Positions 1 to 8,651 of a stretch of DNA of 39,534 bases are shown here, in pieces. The notes below the pieces were generated by a model. It was not told the DNA's origin. It saw nothing but the letters and a program-made list of their open reading frames with translations, and did not search any database. The stretch comes from an uncultured Dorea sp. (GTDB lineage: Bacteria; Bacillota; Clostridia; Lachnospirales; Lachnospiraceae). A program made the translations under genes and the position numbers. The stretch spans positions 1 to 39,534 of the forward strand of contig CAKRAT010000015.1 in assembly GCA_934295165.1 (NCBI GenBank), in the 5' to 3' direction. How positions within the stretch are numbered: the first letter of the stretch is position 1; every line of letters begins with the position of its first letter.

Positions 1-656
1 GTATTTGCTGCCTCTGCCAGTTCCTGATTCCGTTTTTCGATCTCTACGTGACGGAGTTTTGCATTTCCCGGCATCATAACATTCTTGCGGATATTCTTCT
101 CGTATGGTTTATCTTCGATTTTTTTTCGTTCATTTAATTCTACAAGTCCCTGTGAATGTGCAAGTCTTGTAGTTGTACGGTATACAAACGGACGGTCAAA
201 CTGTTCACTTAAGTCAAATGCGATCTTAATGAATTCTTTTGCCTCTGCACTGTCTGACGGTTCGATCACCGGAAGCTGTGCCGCACGTGCGACCATTCTG
301 GTGTCCTGTTCGTTCTGAGAGCTGTAAAGTCCCGGATCGTCGGCAACAACGATTACAAGTCCTCCGTTCACTCCCATGTAAGATACGGTATATGTAGGGT
401 CTGCTGCCACGTTAAACCCTACATGCTTCATACAGGACATGGCACGTACTCCTGCTACGGATGCACCGATTGCAACTTCTGTTGCTACTTTTTCATTTGG
501 TGACCATTCACAGTATAAACTGTCTTTATATTTGACCAGGTTCTCACTGATCTCTGTACTCGGCGTACCCGGATATGCTGCCGATACCTTTACTCCGGCC
601 TCATATGCACCTCTGGCAATCGCCTCATTTCCAAGCATAATTACTTTTTCTGACAT
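1..656 (-). CDS. iorA: Indolepyruvate:ferredoxin oxidoreductase, alpha subunit (5' part only)
   Basis: Visible are the first 218 codons; the gene runs off the left edge. The family enzyme oxidatively decarboxylates arylpyruvates (indolepyruvate, phenylpyruvate) to arylacetyl-CoA, passing electrons to ferredoxin, in the cytoplasm with an IorB partner. The visible part is the N-terminal thiamine-enzyme domain, with the motif YPGTPSTEI near residue 29 and the signature DDPGLYSSQNEQDTR near residue 106. The second thiamine domain and the C-terminal ferredoxin domain lie outside. The start is ATG at 656, which has AAAGGATGG upstream at good spacing; an in-frame ATG at 668 sits directly against its only ribosome site and is less likely. 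iorB should lie beyond the edge. IorA is favoured over related 2-oxoacid oxidoreductases because of the SSQNEQDTR stretch. Confidence 0.9.
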   Translation of the reverse strand, partial: MSEKVIMLGNEAIARGAYEAGVKVSAAYPGTPSTEISENLVKYKDSLYCEWSPNEKVATEVAIGASVAGVRAMSCMKHVGFNVAADPTYTVSYMGVNGGLVIVVADDPGLYSSQNEQDTRMVARAAQLPVIEPSDSAEAKEFIKIAFDLSEQFDRPFVYRTTTRLAHSQGLVELNERKKIEDKPYEKNIRKNVMMPGNAKLRHVEIEKRNQELAEAAN

Positions 657-765
657 ACTTTTTTCCATCCTTTCGTGTAAACGGCATTCCGATCATGCCG
701 CCTTTTAACAGTATACCATACTACTTTCACGAGTTAAAGCATTGATTTGGCAAAAACACGGATTT

Positions 766-1242
766 TTATACATGTTTCTTGCAACTATACTCATTCAGAT
801 CTACACGGATGATAGCCACTGCTTTTTCAAGATTAGGATTTTTCTGGAACTCATCAAATGTTCTGCCCGTCTGATGTTTCATGATAACATTCAGTGCTTT
901 TAATTTTTCTCTTGGATTATCAATAATGCTTGCTGTTCCTTTTCCGATAATGCTTGCATAATAATAGCTGTACTGACATGCGGTATCGCCTTCCACCAGC
1001 TCATGTTTATAATCAATCTCGATCCCGACATTTGCATTCTTTCTGATCAGGTCAATCTTTTTGCCTTCTCTTGCGCCGTGGATGTAAAGGATTACTTGTC
1101 CATCTTCTCTTACATATCCATAATTCACAGGCACAATATACGGACCGTCCTCATCCATGATCCCAATCCGGCATACCTTGCAATCATCAAAGATCTGCTG
1201 AATCTCTTCCATCTCTGTTACTTCTCTGTCTGTTCTTCTCAT
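766..1242 (-). CDS. Pyridoxamine 5'-phosphate oxidase-like flavoprotein (NimA-like)
   Basis: A 158-residue protein of the split-barrel FMN-binding family, of the type annotated as 5-nitroimidazole resistance (Nim) or pyridoxamine 5'-phosphate oxidase-related. Members are small cytoplasmic flavoproteins, and for most the true substrate is unknown. The N-terminus MRRTDREVTEMEEI is typical of the group. The barrel strands CRIGIMDEDGPYIVPVNYGY and the later YYYASIIGKGTASII follow the family pattern. Length is complete for the family. The start at 1242 is preceded by only a weak AAGAAG ribosome site. Downstream, before iorA, is a small CGGCAT...ATGCCG hairpin (682-700) without a long T tract. Drug resistance should not be assumed from similarity alone. 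Confidence 0.8.
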   Translation of the reverse strand: MRRTDREVTEMEEIQQIFDDCKVCRIGIMDEDGPYIVPVNYGYVREDGQVILYIHGAREGKKIDLIRKNANVGIEIDYKHELVEGDTACQYSYYYASIIGKGTASIIDNPREKLKALNVIMKHQTGRTFDEFQKNPNLEKAVAIIRVDLNEYSCKKHV

Positions 1243-1335
1243 CTGCGCATCTTCTTTCTCTATGATATTTTCTGATTTATTATTTCCATTTATCTGTCTG
1301 CTTTTTTTATTTTCTACTTTCTGATATCATCCGGC

Positions 1336-1908
1336 TTATTCCTTGAATATAAATACCGGCACCGGCGGGCAGTTCTTCCGGTTATAGTATTCATTTACGA
1401 TCACGGTATACTCTCTTCCCGGAAGTGCTTTTACGTATTCCAGAATCTTCTCTTTTTCCTCGAACCCTGTATCACCACCGCTGTAAATACACAGGCTCAT
1501 CATCCCGCCGTGTTTTAACACAGCAAGTCCTTTTCTGATTGCTTCTATACTGGTTCTGTATGTGGTTGCAAGCTTATGATCACCGCCCGGGAGATATCCG
1601 AAGTTAAAGCAGATCACATCTGCACTCTCTTCTTCCGCATATCGGTCCATATGCTCATGACCGTCCAGGATCAGTTCCGCCTGCAGTTCTTTTCCATGCG
1701 TCTTCAGCAATTCCCGTGTCGTATCCAGTGCTTCTTTCTGAATATCAAATGCAAGCACCTTCCCGTTTTCTCCTGCAAGCTCACACAGGAACAGGGTATC
1801 ATTCCCCTTTCCCATGGTCGCATCGATATAATATCCGCCTTTTTCTGCCTGCAAACGGATGATTTCATGACACCAGTATGTGATCTGTGACTGTTTCCTT
1901 CTTCCCAT
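1336..1908 (-). CDS. mnmM: tRNA 5-aminomethyl-2-thiouridine methyltransferase MnmM (YtqB family)
   Basis: A 190-residue class I SAM-dependent methyltransferase of the YtqB / rRNA_methylase (PF06962) family. In Bacillus, members make the final methylation of the wobble uridine to mnm5s2U in tRNA, the job done by MnmC in Gram-negatives. Motif I is YIDATMGKGNDTLFL (about residues 27-41), and the family signature NFGYLPGGDHK is near residue 100. It begins 14 bases after the polC stop; AGGAG at the polC end acts as its ribosome site, so the two are probably co-transcribed. An overlapping reading frame starting at ATGACAG just upstream has no family match. The exact substrate is inferred from the family. 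Confidence 0.82.
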   Translation of the reverse strand: MGRRKQSQITYWCHEIIRLQAEKGGYYIDATMGKGNDTLFLCELAGENGKVLAFDIQKEALDTTRELLKTHGKELQAELILDGHEHMDRYAEEESADVICFNFGYLPGGDHKLATTYRTSIEAIRKGLAVLKHGGMMSLCIYSGGDTGFEEKEKILEYVKALPGREYTVIVNEYYNRKNCPPVPVFIFKE

Positions 1909-1922
1909 CTGTCATATCTCTC

Positions 1923-4900
1923 CTAAAAATCAAATAACGACAACTGGTTCGATGCCGGAAGATCCGCAAGGATTCCGAGACCAACCATTGTATCAATGAC
2001 CGTCTTACTTGCTTTTGTTCTCTGTCTGAAATCATCCAGTGACAGGTACGTTCCGTCTTTGGATGCTTCTGCAACTGCCTCTGCAGCCTTTTCTCCCATA
2101 CCGTCGATGCTCGAAAGCGGCGGCATCAGTTTCCCATTTACGATCAGGAATTTTGTTGCCTGTGCTTTATAGATATCCAGTGGTTCAAACTCGAATCCCC
2201 TTGCATACATCTCCTGGACAATCTTCATATCTTTCATCGTATCCTGCTCTTTTTTGCTGAGCGTCGCAGAACGACGGTTATAATCATCAATATAGTATTG
2301 AAGCTTTTCCTTTCCCTGACACATAATTTCATAAGAAAACGCATCTGCGCGGATTCCGAAATATGCTCCGTAATATGCAAGTGGATAGTTGATCTTACAG
2401 TATGCGATACGGTATGCCATCATGACATATGCCGCTGCATGTGCCTTCGGGAACATGTACTTGATCTGTTCACACGACCAGACATACCAGCCCGGTACAT
2501 TGTGTTCTGCCATGTCTTTTTTGAACTCCGGCCACTCCTTACATTTTCCTTTTGCAACGGTTCCCTTTCGGACACGTTCCATAATGGTAAATGATTCCTC
2601 ACTATCCATTCCCTTGTTGATCAGATATGTCATGATATCATCACGGGTACAGATTGCAGTAGAAATCGTTGCCTTACCGCTTCGGATCAGTTCCTGTGCA
2701 TTATTCAGCCATACGTCTGTTCCGTGTGACAGACCGGAGATACGGATCAGATCCGAAATCGTATTCGGCTTCGTATCCACAACCATCTGGATAACGAAGT
2801 CTGTTCCGAATTCCGGGATCCCCAGACATCCGACCGGACATCCGCCGATATCATCCGGCTTAATACCAAGTGCCGATGTATCATGGAACAGCGAAATAAC
2901 CCCCTGATCATCCAGCGGAATCTTGGTTGCATCAAAACGGTTATCCGTCTCATTGTATTCATTATCCATCGCCGGAGAGCTGATATACTCCTCCAGTGTC
3001 TTGATCATGGTCGGATCATCATGTCCGAGAATATCAAGTTTTAACAGGTTATGGTCGATCGAATGGTAATCAAAATGTGTCGTAACGATATCGGTCGTCA
3101 TATCATTCGCCGGATGCTGTACCGGCGTGAATGAGTTGATTTCTTCACCAAGTGGAAGTACGATGATGCCTCCCGGGTGCTGTCCGGTACTTCGCCGGAT
3201 TCCCGTACATCCTTGTACGATACGGTCGATCTCACATTTTCTCTTTCCCTGTCCGTGTTCTTCGTAATAATTCTTTACATAACCAAATGCCGTCTTATCC
3301 GCCAGTGTACCAACCGTTCCGGCACGGAAAGTCTGTCCCGCACCAAAGATAACTTCCGTATATTTATGCGCATTACTCTGATAGTCTCCCGAGAAATTCA
3401 GGTCGATATCCGGCTCTTTATTTCCTTTGAATCCAAGGAATGTCTCGAATGGGATGTCGAATCCATCCTTGGTAAGCTTCTCTCCGCACACCGGGCAGAT
3501 CCGGTCCGGCATATCCCATCCACAGCCACCTGCAAATTTTCTGACTTCTTCCGAATCAAAATCGCTGTAGTGACATTTTTTACAATAATAATGTGGGCTT
3601 AACGGGTTAACCTCTGTGATTCCCGCCATGGTTGCTACGAAGGATGATCCTACGGAACCACGGGAACCTACCAGATATCCATCTTCCACTGACTTCCATA
3701 CCAGCTTTTGAGCAATGATGTACATAACGGCAAATCCATTAGATATGATGGAATTCAGTTCTCGCTCCAGACGCTCTGTAACGATCTCCGGCAAATTCTC
3801 CCCGTACATCGAATGCGCCTTGTTATAGCAGATATCACGCAGCATCTTATCCGAATCCGGGATGACCGGCGGACACTTGTCCGGACGCACTGGTGTGATC
3901 TTTTCCACCATCTCCGCAATCTTCACCGGATTCTCGATAACAATCTCCCTTGCCTTCGCAGACCCCAGGTATTCGAATTCCTCCAGCATCTCATCTGTAG
4001 TCCGAAGATACAGTGGCGGCTGACTGTCCGCATCACCAAATCCCTTTCCCGCCATGATAATTCTTCTGTATACCTCATCCTCTGGATTCATGAAATGTAC
4101 GTCACAGGTTCCGACAACCGGCTTATTGAACCGTTCGCCAAGTGCAACGATCTTCCGGTTGATTTCTTTTAAGTCTTCTTCATTCTGTACCTTTGTGATC
4201 TTCGGACTCTCGATCATGAACTGGTTGTTGCCAAGTGGCTGGATCTCCAGATAATCATAGAAGTTTACGATCTTTGCGATTCGTTCTTCCGACTTTTCAT
4301 TCAGGATTGCCTGATAAAGTTCTCCCGCCTCACAGGCGCTTCCCACCAGAAGTCCTTCTCTGTATTTCGACAGTTCACTCTTTGGAATTCTTGGTCTTCT
4401 CGCATAGTATTTCAGATGGGACATTGAGATCAGGGTATACAGATTCACACGTCCCACTTCATTCAATGCCAGAATGATCACATGATATGACGGAAGTTTG
4501 CGGACAGCATCTGCATTGTTCTCGCCAAACTGGTTCAATTTCGCCAGATCATAGATGCCCCTGTCCTTTAACATTTCCACAAATTTCACAAAGATTTCTG
4601 CCGTTGCCCCGGCGTCATCAACCGCCCGGTGGTGGTTCTCCAGTGAAATATGCAGTGCATTTGCTACCACGTTCAGCTTATACTTTGACAATGTCGGCAG
4701 AAGGATACGTGCCATTGATACTGTATCCACCGATGTGAAATCCGGCTGGATGTCCTGGTATCTGCAGTTCTGTTCAATAAAACTCACATCAAAGGATGCA
4801 TTGTGTGCGACCAGTGCCGCATCTCCGATGAACTCCAGAAATTGTGGAAGAACCGTCCCTATATCCGGTGCCCCCATAACCATCTGGTCGCTAATGCTGG

Positions 4901-6464
4901 TAAGCTGTGTGATCTGAAACGGAACCGGCACTTTCGGATTGACAAATGTACTGAATTTGTCTGTGATCTCGCCATGTTCTATCTTTACTGCACCGATCTC
5001 GATGATTTTATCCTTGATCGGACTGAATCCAGTTGTCTCCAGATCGAAGACTACATACGTGTCATCCAGCGACTGCCCTTTTTCATTTACCGCTACATCA
5101 GTCAGATCATCTACCAGATATCCTTCCACACCATAGATAACTTTGAATGGGTCGTCCTTGTCCAGTGACTCAATATAATGATTCGCATCTGTGAATGCCT
5201 GAACCACACCATGATCCGTTACCGCCATCGCCGGATGTCCCCAGTCGTGCGCCTGCTTAAGCAGTGTTGTGACATCCGTTACCGCATCCATATCGCTCAT
5301 CTTAGTATGACAATGAAGCTCTACACGTTTCTCCGGTGCAGTGTCCGCTCTCGACTCTGTGAAATCACTGATTTTCTTGATTCCGACTACCGACTGGATA
5401 TTCAGTTCCGAATCAAAACGGTCCACTGTTGTCACGCCTTTTAACTTCAGAAATGTACCATTCTTGATATCTCCCAGTATATCCGCAAGCTGATCGTTCC
5501 GTACGAACATTTTCACCATGATCGAATCCGTGAAATCTGTAACTGCGAACATAATGATCGTCTTCTCATTACGGATTTCTCTTGTCTCCATGCTGATGAC
5601 TTTACCACGAACCGTGATCTCCCCCATCTCGCCTAATACATTCTGCAGTTCAATCGTCTCATCGTCAAAGTCACGTCCGTAGATCAGGTTCGGATCATCC
5701 GTTGCCTTACGTACAAACGAATAACCTCCTTTTCCAAATGATCCACCCTTTTTGCCCTTGAAACCTCCGAAACTTTTACCGCTACTTTTGCTGCCGCTTT
5801 CTCCGCCGGAAATACTTTCCGCCGCACTTTTTTCCTCTTTTTTCTCTTCTTTCTGTTCCTGTGCCTGTGCTTTCTTTGCCCTGACTGCCTCAGACTGTTC
5901 ACGGATTGCTTCTACTTCCTGTTCTAATTTGGCTTCGTTATATTTTAACTTACTGTCTTTTGCCTTTTCATAAAGCACGCGGATCTCTACCGGCCGTTGG
6001 AAACGCTCTGTAAATACACCCGTCAGATATTCCGACAGGGAATCTTTCTTTCCCCGTGCAACAATCGTGTCCGTCAATGTCAGACAGAGCATATTACCAT
6101 TTTCAAATTCATAGCTGGCATTCTGCAGCATATTCCGCTCTACAACGCTCTTCTGATCCAGTTCCAGCAGAAAACTGTCGTAGTATTCATTCATCAGATT
6201 CTCCGGTGTATACTGTTCTGACAGATCGTACTGTTCCCTCACCGTCACCTGAATATGGCTTCTGGCAAATAACTGCTGCTTCAGCATCCGTTCTACTTCA
6301 TATATATCCTTTTTCTGGATCAGATGTCTGCTGTAAATGCTGACACGGATGAAGTCTCTCGTAGAATTCGTAGAAACTTTCGTCACCTCTACTCCCTGAA
6401 ACATCATCTGAATATCATCTTTTACTTTTAATGTCGGAAATACCTCAAAAAACGACTTACTCAT
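1923..6464 (-). CDS. polC: DNA polymerase III, alpha subunit, Gram-positive PolC type
   Basis: The 1513-residue replicative polymerase, full length for PolC. Order of domains: N-terminal domain (about 1-170); charged coiled linker and Gly/Lys/Ser-rich linker (about 175-250); OB-fold (about 280-370); PHP domain starting at VELHCHTKMSD (near 383), split by the DEDD proofreading exonuclease (FDLETTGFSP near 470, then VAHNASFD and HRAVDD); polymerase core with GSRGSVGSSF, a four-cysteine zinc site (CKKC...CPVC, about 960-1000) and the catalytic PDIDLNFS near 1016; C-terminal helix-hairpin-helix and OB region. The ORF shares 8 bases with the upstream ispG stop, so translation is likely coupled. 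Exonuclease and polymerase acidic residues all appear intact. Confidence 0.98.
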   Translation of the reverse strand: MSKSFFEVFPTLKVKDDIQMMFQGVEVTKVSTNSTRDFIRVSIYSRHLIQKKDIYEVERMLKQQLFARSHIQVTVREQYDLSEQYTPENLMNEYYDSFLLELDQKSVVERNMLQNASYEFENGNMLCLTLTDTIVARGKKDSLSEYLTGVFTERFQRPVEIRVLYEKAKDSKLKYNEAKLEQEVEAIREQSEAVRAKKAQAQEQKEEKKEEKSAAESISGGESGSKSSGKSFGGFKGKKGGSFGKGGYSFVRKATDDPNLIYGRDFDDETIELQNVLGEMGEITVRGKVISMETREIRNEKTIIMFAVTDFTDSIMVKMFVRNDQLADILGDIKNGTFLKLKGVTTVDRFDSELNIQSVVGIKKISDFTESRADTAPEKRVELHCHTKMSDMDAVTDVTTLLKQAHDWGHPAMAVTDHGVVQAFTDANHYIESLDKDDPFKVIYGVEGYLVDDLTDVAVNEKGQSLDDTYVVFDLETTGFSPIKDKIIEIGAVKIEHGEITDKFSTFVNPKVPVPFQITQLTSISDQMVMGAPDIGTVLPQFLEFIGDAALVAHNASFDVSFIEQNCRYQDIQPDFTSVDTVSMARILLPTLSKYKLNVVANALHISLENHHRAVDDAGATAEIFVKFVEMLKDRGIYDLAKLNQFGENNADAVRKLPSYHVIILALNEVGRVNLYTLISMSHLKYYARRPRIPKSELSKYREGLLVGSACEAGELYQAILNEKSEERIAKIVNFYDYLEIQPLGNNQFMIESPKITKVQNEEDLKEINRKIVALGERFNKPVVGTCDVHFMNPEDEVYRRIIMAGKGFGDADSQPPLYLRTTDEMLEEFEYLGSAKAREIVIENPVKIAEMVEKITPVRPDKCPPVIPDSDKMLRDICYNKAHSMYGENLPEIVTERLERELNSIISNGFAVMYIIAQKLVWKSVEDGYLVGSRGSVGSSFVATMAGITEVNPLSPHYYCKKCHYSDFDSEEVRKFAGGCGWDMPDRICPVCGEKLTKDGFDIPFETFLGFKGNKEPDIDLNFSGDYQSNAHKYTEVIFGAGQTFRAGTVGTLADKTAFGYVKNYYEEHGQGKRKCEIDRIVQGCTGIRRSTGQHPGGIIVLPLGEEINSFTPVQHPANDMTTDIVTTHFDYHSIDHNLLKLDILGHDDPTMIKTLEEYISSPAMDNEYNETDNRFDATKIPLDDQGVISLFHDTSALGIKPDDIGGCPVGCLGIPEFGTDFVIQMVVDTKPNTISDLIRISGLSHGTDVWLNNAQELIRSGKATISTAICTRDDIMTYLINKGMDSEESFTIMERVRKGTVAKGKCKEWPEFKKDMAEHNVPGWYVWSCEQIKYMFPKAHAAAYVMMAYRIAYCKINYPLAYYGAYFGIRADAFSYEIMCQGKEKLQYYIDDYNRRSATLSKKEQDTMKDMKIVQEMYARGFEFEPLDIYKAQATKFLIVNGKLMPPLSSIDGMGEKAAEAVAEASKDGTYLSLDDFRQRTKASKTVIDTMVGLGILADLPASNQLSLFDF

Positions 6465-7518
6465 TCCAGTGTAACAACTCCTGTCTCAATGTCTCCAATA
6501 ATTCGCCTTCTTTTACTTTCTTCACGACCTCGCCTTTCTTGATCAAAAGGCCCTCTCCAATCCCGCCGGCAATTCCGATATCTGCTTCTTTTGCTTCTCC
6601 CGGTCCATTGACCACGCAGCCCATAACGGCCACCTTGATATCCAACGGAATATCAGCCACCATTTCTTCAACCTTATTTGCAAGTCCGATCAGATCGATC
6701 TTGGTTCTTCCACAGGTCGGGCAGGATACCACTTCGATCCCGCCTTTCCGAAGTCCCAGCGTCTTTAAGATCAGTTTTGCGGATTTGATCTCTTCTACCG
6801 GATCCCCTGTAAGGGATACACGGATCGTATCACCGATTCCCTGGCTTAAGATCAATCCCAGTCCGATGGAAGATTTGATATTGCCTGCAAGCAGCGTTCC
6901 GGATTCTGTAATTCCAACATGTAACGGATACGGACATACAGGTGCCAGAAGTTCATGTGCTTTTACACACATCATAACATCCGATGACTTGATACTGACC
7001 ACCAGATTGTCATATCCCATCTCTTCGATCATGTGTACTTTATCCAGTGCGCTTTCTACCAGACCTTCTGCCGTTACGCCATGGTATTTTTCTATCAGAT
7101 GTTTCTCCAGTGAACCGCTGTTAACTCCGACACGGATTGGTATATTGTATTCTTTTGCCTTTTCTACCACCGCACGGACTCTTTTTTCATCCCCGATATT
7201 ACCCGGATTGATACGGATCTTATCTGCCCCATTCTCAATTGCGGTAATCGCAAGGCGGTAGTCAAAATGAATATCTGCTACCAGCGGAATATGTATCTGC
7301 TCTTTGATCTTGCGGATGCTCTCTGCTGCTTCCATCGTAGGTACTGCCACACGGATGATATCACATCCTGCTTTTTCAAGCTTTAAAATCTGTGCTACAC
7401 ACGCCTCTACTTCCTCAGTCTTCGTATTTGTCATAGACTGGATCGCAATTTTTTCCCCTCCTCCAATACATACATTACCAATCTGTACTTTTTTTGTTTT
7501 ATCTCTATATTTCTCCAT
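6457..7518 (-). CDS. ispG: 4-hydroxy-3-methylbut-2-enyl diphosphate synthase (flavodoxin/ferredoxin)
   Basis: A 353-residue enzyme of the MEP isoprenoid pathway that converts 2-C-methyl-erythritol 2,4-cyclodiphosphate to HMBPP using a [4Fe-4S] cluster. The N-terminal TIM barrel carries VQIGNVCIGGGEKIAIQSM and VADIHFDYRLA. The C-terminal reductase-like domain has the cluster ligands in VSCPTCGRTKID (near 262) and GCVVNGPGE (near 300), with the Glu that serves as fourth ligand in the family. The ATG at 7518 has a strong GGAGGGAGAAAG site. The stop overlaps the polC start. In many Firmicutes dxr and rseP precede ispG; here they are not adjacent. Confidence 0.97.
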   Translation of the reverse strand: MEKYRDKTKKVQIGNVCIGGGEKIAIQSMTNTKTEEVEACVAQILKLEKAGCDIIRVAVPTMEAAESIRKIKEQIHIPLVADIHFDYRLAITAIENGADKIRINPGNIGDEKRVRAVVEKAKEYNIPIRVGVNSGSLEKHLIEKYHGVTAEGLVESALDKVHMIEEMGYDNLVVSIKSSDVMMCVKAHELLAPVCPYPLHVGITESGTLLAGNIKSSIGLGLILSQGIGDTIRVSLTGDPVEEIKSAKLILKTLGLRKGGIEVVSCPTCGRTKIDLIGLANKVEEMVADIPLDIKVAVMGCVVNGPGEAKEADIGIAGGIGEGLLIKKGEVVKKVKEGELLETLRQELLHWNE

Positions 7519-7619
7519 CTTTCTCCCTCCATTAATGTTCTAAACTTTTTCTTCTGTCTTTTTTATTCCTTTTATATCTTTTACACACCAGATTTTTCTT
7601 TTATCCTTACAGCACAAAT

Positions 7620-7648
7620 GCCCCTCTATACCATACATATAGAGGGGC
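7620..7648 (-). terminator. Hairpin after the small membrane-protein gene; possible weak terminator
   Basis: A perfect 10-bp stem (GCCCCTCTAT / ATAGAGGGGC) with a 9-base loop starts 8 bases after the stop of the gene at 7657. The minus-strand sequence after the stem (ATTTGTGCTG) has only a poor T tract, so it may terminate partially or only protect the 3' end. Some read-through into ispG is possible. Confidence 0.55.
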
Positions 7649-7656
7649 TGTCATCT

Positions 7657-8115
7657 TTAATTCTTATTGAACATCATCTGTTCTCCATACTCACGCTCTG
7701 TCAATGTCAGCGTTCCGTCATCAATACTGTATTCAAATGTCGTTCCTATGGATTGTACTGCATTCTTTAATGTCTCCGTAGTATACTGTCCATTGGATTT
7801 TTCTGCGATTTCCTGAATCTTTGCATCGTCCTGCTGAACAGAAATCGTCTTGGATTCTTTGTTCAGTGTATATGTCATCGGAACTTCTGCATCTGTCCCT
7901 TCTCCGGATGCCGGAATAATCACCGTCATCTCTCCATCCCGGCCGATCTTCAGGCTCATATTGCCATCTTCATCTGTCCACGATCCTTCCAATGGATTTC
8001 CTGCGAACATCTTCGTCAGAAGAAATATTGCTACAATTACGATCAGGACAGATGTAACAGCCGTAACGACTGTCCATATCTTACTTCTCTTTGCCTCATC
8101 ATTCTTTGCTATCAT
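7657..8115 (-). CDS. Single-pass membrane protein of unknown function (DUF5640-like)
   Basis: 152 residues. A charged N-terminus (about 1-12) is followed by one hydrophobic segment (about 13-35), then an extracytoplasmic domain that begins GNPLEGSWTDEDGNMSLKIG. The pattern of short strands (GxW, then 'DGEMTVII', 'MTYTLNKESKTISV', 'FEYSIDDGTLTLTE') resembles small lipocalin-like DUF5640 domains common in gut Clostridia, but this is my pattern reading and no function is known. There is no lipobox cysteine. The gene has its own consensus promoter (8170-8198), an AAGGG ribosome site and a downstream hairpin, so it appears to be a single, well-expressed unit between ispG and the 8226-8459 gene. 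Confidence 0.75.
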   Translation of the reverse strand: MIAKNDEAKRSKIWTVVTAVTSVLIVIVAIFLLTKMFAGNPLEGSWTDEDGNMSLKIGRDGEMTVIIPASGEGTDAEVPMTYTLNKESKTISVQQDDAKIQEIAEKSNGQYTTETLKNAVQSIGTTFEYSIDDGTLTLTEREYGEQMMFNKN

Positions 8116-8169
8116 CTATCCATTTCCCTTCTTTTTTATTTATGTCTGTCAGTATTCCCACTACTATAA

Positions 8170-8198
8170 ATTATATGTGCTTTTCTCCCCCGTGTCAA
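8170..8198 (-). promoter_or_regulatory. Perfect consensus sigma-A promoter for the 152-aa membrane-protein gene
   Basis: Read on the minus strand: TTGACA (8193-8198), a 17-base spacer, TATAAT (8170-8175). Both boxes match the vegetative consensus at every position with ideal spacing. The expected start of transcription is near 8163, giving a leader of about 48 bases. Confidence 0.88.
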
Positions 8199-8225
8199 CG
8201 ACAGGTCTTATGGTTTCCACTTTCT

Positions 8226-8459
8226 CTATTCATCAATCTCCACCAGCAGATAAAATCCTCTGTCCGTCTGTTCAATCTTCTGGATTCTTCCCTTTCTTGA
8301 TTTGATCCGCTGTCTGGTACGATAAATCCCAGACATTGCAATTGATGGTTCCACCAGATAAGTATACTGACCGGTAACAGCGCTTCGTTCACTGATTTCT
8401 ACTTCCTGTCCTTCCGTCACCAGACCTTCTCTTTCCATTTTAAAACGTTCTACACGCAT
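8226..8459 (-). CDS. Conserved-looking small protein of unknown function
   Basis: 77 residues, starting at ATG 8459, which has AAGGAAG eight bases upstream; a GTG at 8468 is too close to that site. The protein is charged, with a basic middle (YRTRQRIKSRKGRIQKIEQ) and short alternating strands ending GFYLLVEIDE, which suggests a small beta-rich domain. No signal peptide or membrane segment is seen. I do not recognise the family. It is divergent from the XRE regulator at 8652 and shares a promoter region that contains repeated CCGGCAC-type motifs, so it may be controlled by that regulator. Confidence 0.6.
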   Translation of the reverse strand: MRVERFKMEREGLVTEGQEVEISERSAVTGQYTYLVEPSIAMSGIYRTRQRIKSRKGRIQKIEQTDRGFYLLVEIDE

Positions 8460-8490
8460 CTTATACACTTCCTTTCATTTTTCTTCCTTT

Positions 8491-8591
8491 ACCGGCATTT
8501 CCCGGCACATATGTTCCTGGTTTTGTCTGTTTTTATTCCATTTGTTCCGTTCCGGCACTTTCGGGACACTTTTCGTTGAGTTCCGGCACTT
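8491..8591. repeat. Array of CCGGCAC-type motifs in a divergent promoter region
   Basis: Related short motifs recur on the plus strand: CCGGCATTT (8492-8500), CCGGCACAT (8502-8510), TTCCGGCACTTT (8550-8561), the looser GGGACACTTTT (8563-8573), and again TTCCGGCACTTT (8581-8592). The two 12-base copies are identical and start 31 bases apart, about three helical turns. The position between divergent genes, one of them an XRE regulator, fits operator sites. A dispersed genomic repeat is the alternative. Confidence 0.55.
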
Positions 8592-8613
8592 TTTATGTTC
8601 CAAGCCGCAACAC

Positions 8614-8630
8614 TTGGTAAAATATACCAA
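8614..8630. promoter_or_regulatory. Perfect palindrome just upstream of the XRE regulator start
   Basis: TTGGTA-AAATA-TACCAA, six-base arms with a five-base centre, lies 22 bases before the regulator ATG and overlaps the likely -10 region (TAAAAT, 8618-8623). This is the position and form expected of an autoregulatory operator. Function is inferred. Confidence 0.5.
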
Positions 8631-8651
8631 TCACTCTTGGAGGTGTCTGCT

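Noticed and set aside
682..700. CGGCAT/ATGCCG hairpin between the Nim-like gene and iorA
   Set aside because: Short stem and only TTTA after it; too weak to call a terminator. It may be chance.
6431..7261. 276-codon plus-strand open frame
   Set aside because: Antisense to ispG, with no domain signature and a composition typical of a mirrored gene. ispG is certain.
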